DNA of 7,825 nt from Pseudomonadota bacterium (GTDB lineage: Bacteria > Pseudomonadota > Gammaproteobacteria > GCA-001735895), in contig JACZQS010000103.1 of assembly GCA_022545625.1 (NCBI GenBank), forward strand, positions 1 through 7,825, in the 5' to 3' direction. The position numbers and the translations under genes are program-made. How positions within the stretch are numbered: the stretch's first letter is position 1; each line of letters starts with the position of its first letter. Below are positions 6,330-7,825 of this stretch, piece after piece. The notes beneath the pieces were generated by a model that ran no database searches, had not been told where the DNA came from, and saw only the letters and a program-made list of their open reading frames with translations.

Positions 6330-6899
6330 ATGAAATTGCTCAGACATTATTTCATTAGCGATGATTTGGATGACCTGGAAACTTTTGAGGAGCAACTGGA
6401 AGCTGCCGGTATTACCACTCCGCAAATTCACGTGCTAAGCCTGCACGATGAAGAAGTGGCGCATCATGATCATTTAAACTATGTCCAGTCGTTTATGAAA
6501 AAGGACATTGTCCATTCGGCCGAACTCGGTGCCCTGGTCGGCGTTGTCTTATCTGCTATTTCGCTTATCGTTGCCTACTATGCTGGCTGGACCGATACCG
6601 CGGCGGGCTGGGTCCCCTTTATCTTCCTGGCGGTTGTGCTACTTGGTTTCTGTACCTGGGAGGGAGGCTTGATCGGTATGCACAGGCCCAACTTTCACTT
6701 CGCCCGCTTTTCCGAAGCCCTCAAGAACGACAAGCACATATTTTTTATCGACCTGGAGCCCAACCAGGAAGGCGTCCTCGAAAGGTTGCAACAGTCACAC
6801 CCGCATATTGAAATGGCTGGAACAGGATCGGCCACGCCTTACTGGCTGGTCTGGTTCGAGGATAAAATTCCGAAATTCTTCAGTAAAACATTTCCCTGA
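6330..6899 (+). CDS. conserved membrane protein of unknown function with two soluble flanking domains
   Basis: A 189-aa protein starting at an ATG six bases after AGGA; an in-frame ATG at 6255 would add 25 residues but lacks a good ribosome binding site. Residues 1-60 form an alpha/beta segment opening with YFISDDLDDLE, reminiscent of the ferredoxin-like fold of stress protein 17M-type domains. Two helices follow (about 65-84 and 93-114), joined by a short loop GWTDTAAGW, with CTWEGG at the end of the second. The C-terminal part (about 120-175) again looks alpha/beta (HIFFIDLE, then GTGSATPYW). I recall close relatives in Pseudomonas-like genomes, often labelled 'NAD/FAD-utilizing enzyme' or 'magnesium transporter' without convincing motifs; none are visible here. 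It is divergent from ctaB and followed by an intrinsic terminator, so it is likely a single-gene transcript. No demonstrated link to respiration. Confidence 0.85.
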   Translation: MKLLRHYFISDDLDDLETFEEQLEAAGITTPQIHVLSLHDEEVAHHDHLNYVQSFMKKDIVHSAELGALVGVVLSAISLIVAYYAGWTDTAAGWVPFIFLAVVLLGFCTWEGGLIGMHRPNFHFARFSEALKNDKHIFFIDLEPNQEGVLERLQQSHPHIEMAGTGSATPYWLVWFEDKIPKFFSKTFP

Positions 6900-6904
6900 T
6901 CGAT

Positions 6905-6954
6905 GGGGCGGTAAGCTAAAGACTGGCTACCTGCCCCGCTACATTTTATTTTTT
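6905..6954 (+). terminator. intrinsic terminator of the 189-aa membrane protein gene
   Basis: A GC-rich stem starts five bases after the stop codon: GGGGC-GGTA-GC (6905-6916) pairs with GC-TACC-GCCCC (6926-6937) around a 9-base loop, with a single-base bulge in each arm. The T-rich tract TTTTATTTTTT (6944-6954) follows six bases later and overlaps the last codons of the convergent subunit IV gene. The minus strand has no matching T-run, so for the oxidase side it is at best a weak transcript end. Confidence 0.7.
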
Positions 6955-7308
6955 CATCGGCTCTTCCATCACCATGATTCCGGGACCGCCGTCGAGGTAA
7001 ACGTCGCGCGTGAAATTGGTGTAACCCGCTTCGGCCGACATCAGGCCGATCAGCACCATCAACGCACCAGTCGGTATCAAAATGGCACAGGCCATGGCCA
7101 GTCGCTCGTAGTACAAATGCATGAACACGGCGACTATAAACCCGGCTTTTAAGAACATGAACAGAAGAATCAGGGACCACCTGAGAAGACCCTGAAACTG
7201 CAGGTAGTCAACCATGTAAGACAATGTGCTGAGTACAAACAACAAACCCCAGACCCAGAAATATACCGCGATCGGGTGTTGTTGCCCTTCTACTTTTGCT
7301 TCACTCAT
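6946..7308 (-). CDS. cytochrome c oxidase subunit IV, prokaryotic (COX4_pro type)
   Basis: Small accessory subunit of a heme-copper oxidase; no metal ligands. The 120-residue product has three predicted helices (about 12-34, 42-64, 70-92). The family signature is the second-helix run KAGFIVAVFMHLYYER (54-69), with the conserved Lys and the MHL motif. A polar tail (about 93-120) follows. The ATG at 7308 is eight bases after the stop of the upstream subunit III gene, with TAGGGG serving as both stop and ribosome binding site. The frame is open to 7353, but that extension would overlap subunit III and is not needed. It pairs with the neighbouring subunit III rather than with the coxB operon, and forms the 3' end of a second oxidase cluster. 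Confidence 0.9.
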   Translation of the reverse strand: MSEAKVEGQQHPIAVYFWVWGLLFVLSTLSYMVDYLQFQGLLRWSLILLFMFLKAGFIVAVFMHLYYERLAMACAILIPTGALMVLIGLMSAEAGYTNFTRDVYLDGGPGIMVMEEPMKK

Positions 7309-7316
7309 AGTTGCCC

Positions 7317-7825
7317 CTACCAAAGATAAAACAGTGCAAAGATAAACACCCACACCAGGTCGACGAAATGCCAGTACAGGCCCATGATTTCGATGACCTC
7401 GTAACCGGCCCTGCGGGAAGTGAAAAAACCCGGCTTCTGGTCATCGAGATATCCTTTCCACACTTTTCTGGCCATGATCAACAGGAAAATCACGCCGATT
7501 GTCACGTGTGTTCCATGAAAACCGGTAATCATGAAAAAGCTGGCGCCAAACTGGGCTGCGCCCATCGGGTTGCCCCAGGGACGTACGCCATCATGAACGA
7601 TCAGCTTGGTCCATTCGAAGACTTGCATACCGACGAATAAAATCCCGAACAGGGCTGTTGCGACTAACAGTATCGTGGTCATTTTCCGGTTTTTTTGATA
7701 ACCGAATTTAACTGCCATGGCCATGGTGCCACTGCTGCTAATGAGTATAAAAGTCATGATCGCGATCAGGATCAGCGGTAATTCCTTACCAAAGAGCGTT
7801 AACGCGAACACCTCGCTCGGGTTGG
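7317..7825 (-). CDS. second cytochrome c oxidase subunit III-like protein, partial (5' end beyond right edge)
   Basis: The C-terminal 168 residues of a heme-copper oxidase subunit III, distinct from the complete coxC in this window. The frame is open through the edge, so the start is not visible; an internal GTG at 7811 is not the true start. Visible hallmarks: helix IV region FILISSSGTMAMAV, FGASFFMITGFHGTHVTIG (helix VI), YEVIEIMGLYWHFVDLVWVF (helix VII), and an FEWTKLI motif in between. It resembles the subunit III of alternative or caa3-like clusters where subunit III and a three-helix subunit IV are adjacent. Five helices are seen; two are presumably upstream. The helix-III glutamate lies outside the window. 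Confidence 0.92.
   Translation of the reverse strand, partial: NPSEVFALTLFGKELPLILIAIMTFILISSSGTMAMAVKFGYQKNRKMTTILLVATALFGILFVGMQVFEWTKLIVHDGVRPWGNPMGAAQFGASFFMITGFHGTHVTIGVIFLLIMARKVWKGYLDDQKPGFFTSRRAGYEVIEIMGLYWHFVDLVWVFIFALFYLW

Noticed and set aside
7309..7353. 15-residue N-terminal extension of the subunit IV gene
   Set aside because: It would overlap the end of subunit III by over 30 bases, while the ATG at 7308 has an ideally placed TAGGGG site and starts a normal-length protein.
1..7825. CRISPR arrays, insertion sequences, phage genes, tRNA or rRNA
   Set aside because: No spaced direct repeats, transposase or integrase motifs, or tRNA-like cloverleaf sequences were seen; gene content is uniformly respiratory or housekeeping.

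Overview
This window comes from a bacterial chromosome and is almost entirely respiratory: a proteobacterial aa3-type cytochrome c oxidase (Complex IV) locus. Gene content and protein style (subunit II with a fused cytochrome c domain, Cox11-type copper chaperone, subunit III with a long loop after helix III, DUF2970, and a 189-aa membrane protein resembling a family I recall from Pseudomonas-like genomes) suggest a gammaproteobacterium. The species cannot be fixed from this sequence. No tRNA, rRNA, CRISPR array or insertion sequence was seen.

Layout, read along the minus strand from right to left. At the right edge (7825 to 6946) are the last two genes of a second heme-copper oxidase cluster: a 5'-truncated subunit III and a small subunit IV. 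Next is a plus-strand membrane protein gene (6330-6899) with a good intrinsic terminator, convergent with subunit IV. Divergent from it is ctaB, heme O synthase (minus, 5224-6126). Then comes a plus-strand DUF2970 gene (4938-5174), convergent with ctaB. After a 302-bp intergenic region the main operon runs leftward on the minus strand: coxB (subunit II plus cytochrome c), coxA (subunit I), a 43-aa single-helix protein, ctaG/cox11, coxC (subunit III), and a DUF983 gene cut by the left edge. Gaps are short (10 bp, 48 bp, a 4-base overlap, 54 bp, about 35 bp), as expected for one transcript.

How the genes fit together: CtaB farnesylates heme B to heme O, the precursor of heme A. CtaG delivers copper to the CuB site of CoxA. 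CoxB carries CuA and its own heme c for electron entry. CoxA reduces O2 and pumps protons through D and K channels whose key residues are all present. CoxC stabilises the core. The 43-aa protein, DUF2970 and DUF983 are probable accessory or assembly proteins by context. Heme A synthase (ctaA), SURF1 and Sco are not in the window and may lie beyond the left edge.

Most of this is a recognisable, well-conserved system. The less ordinary points are: the second oxidase cluster next door; DUF2970 lying outside the operon and divergent from it; the 43-aa gene coupled to ctaG; and the 302-bp control region, which has a perfect TATAAT on the coxB side, a perfect hairpin at the predicted transcript start, and two adjacent 12-bp palindromes on the DUF2970 side.
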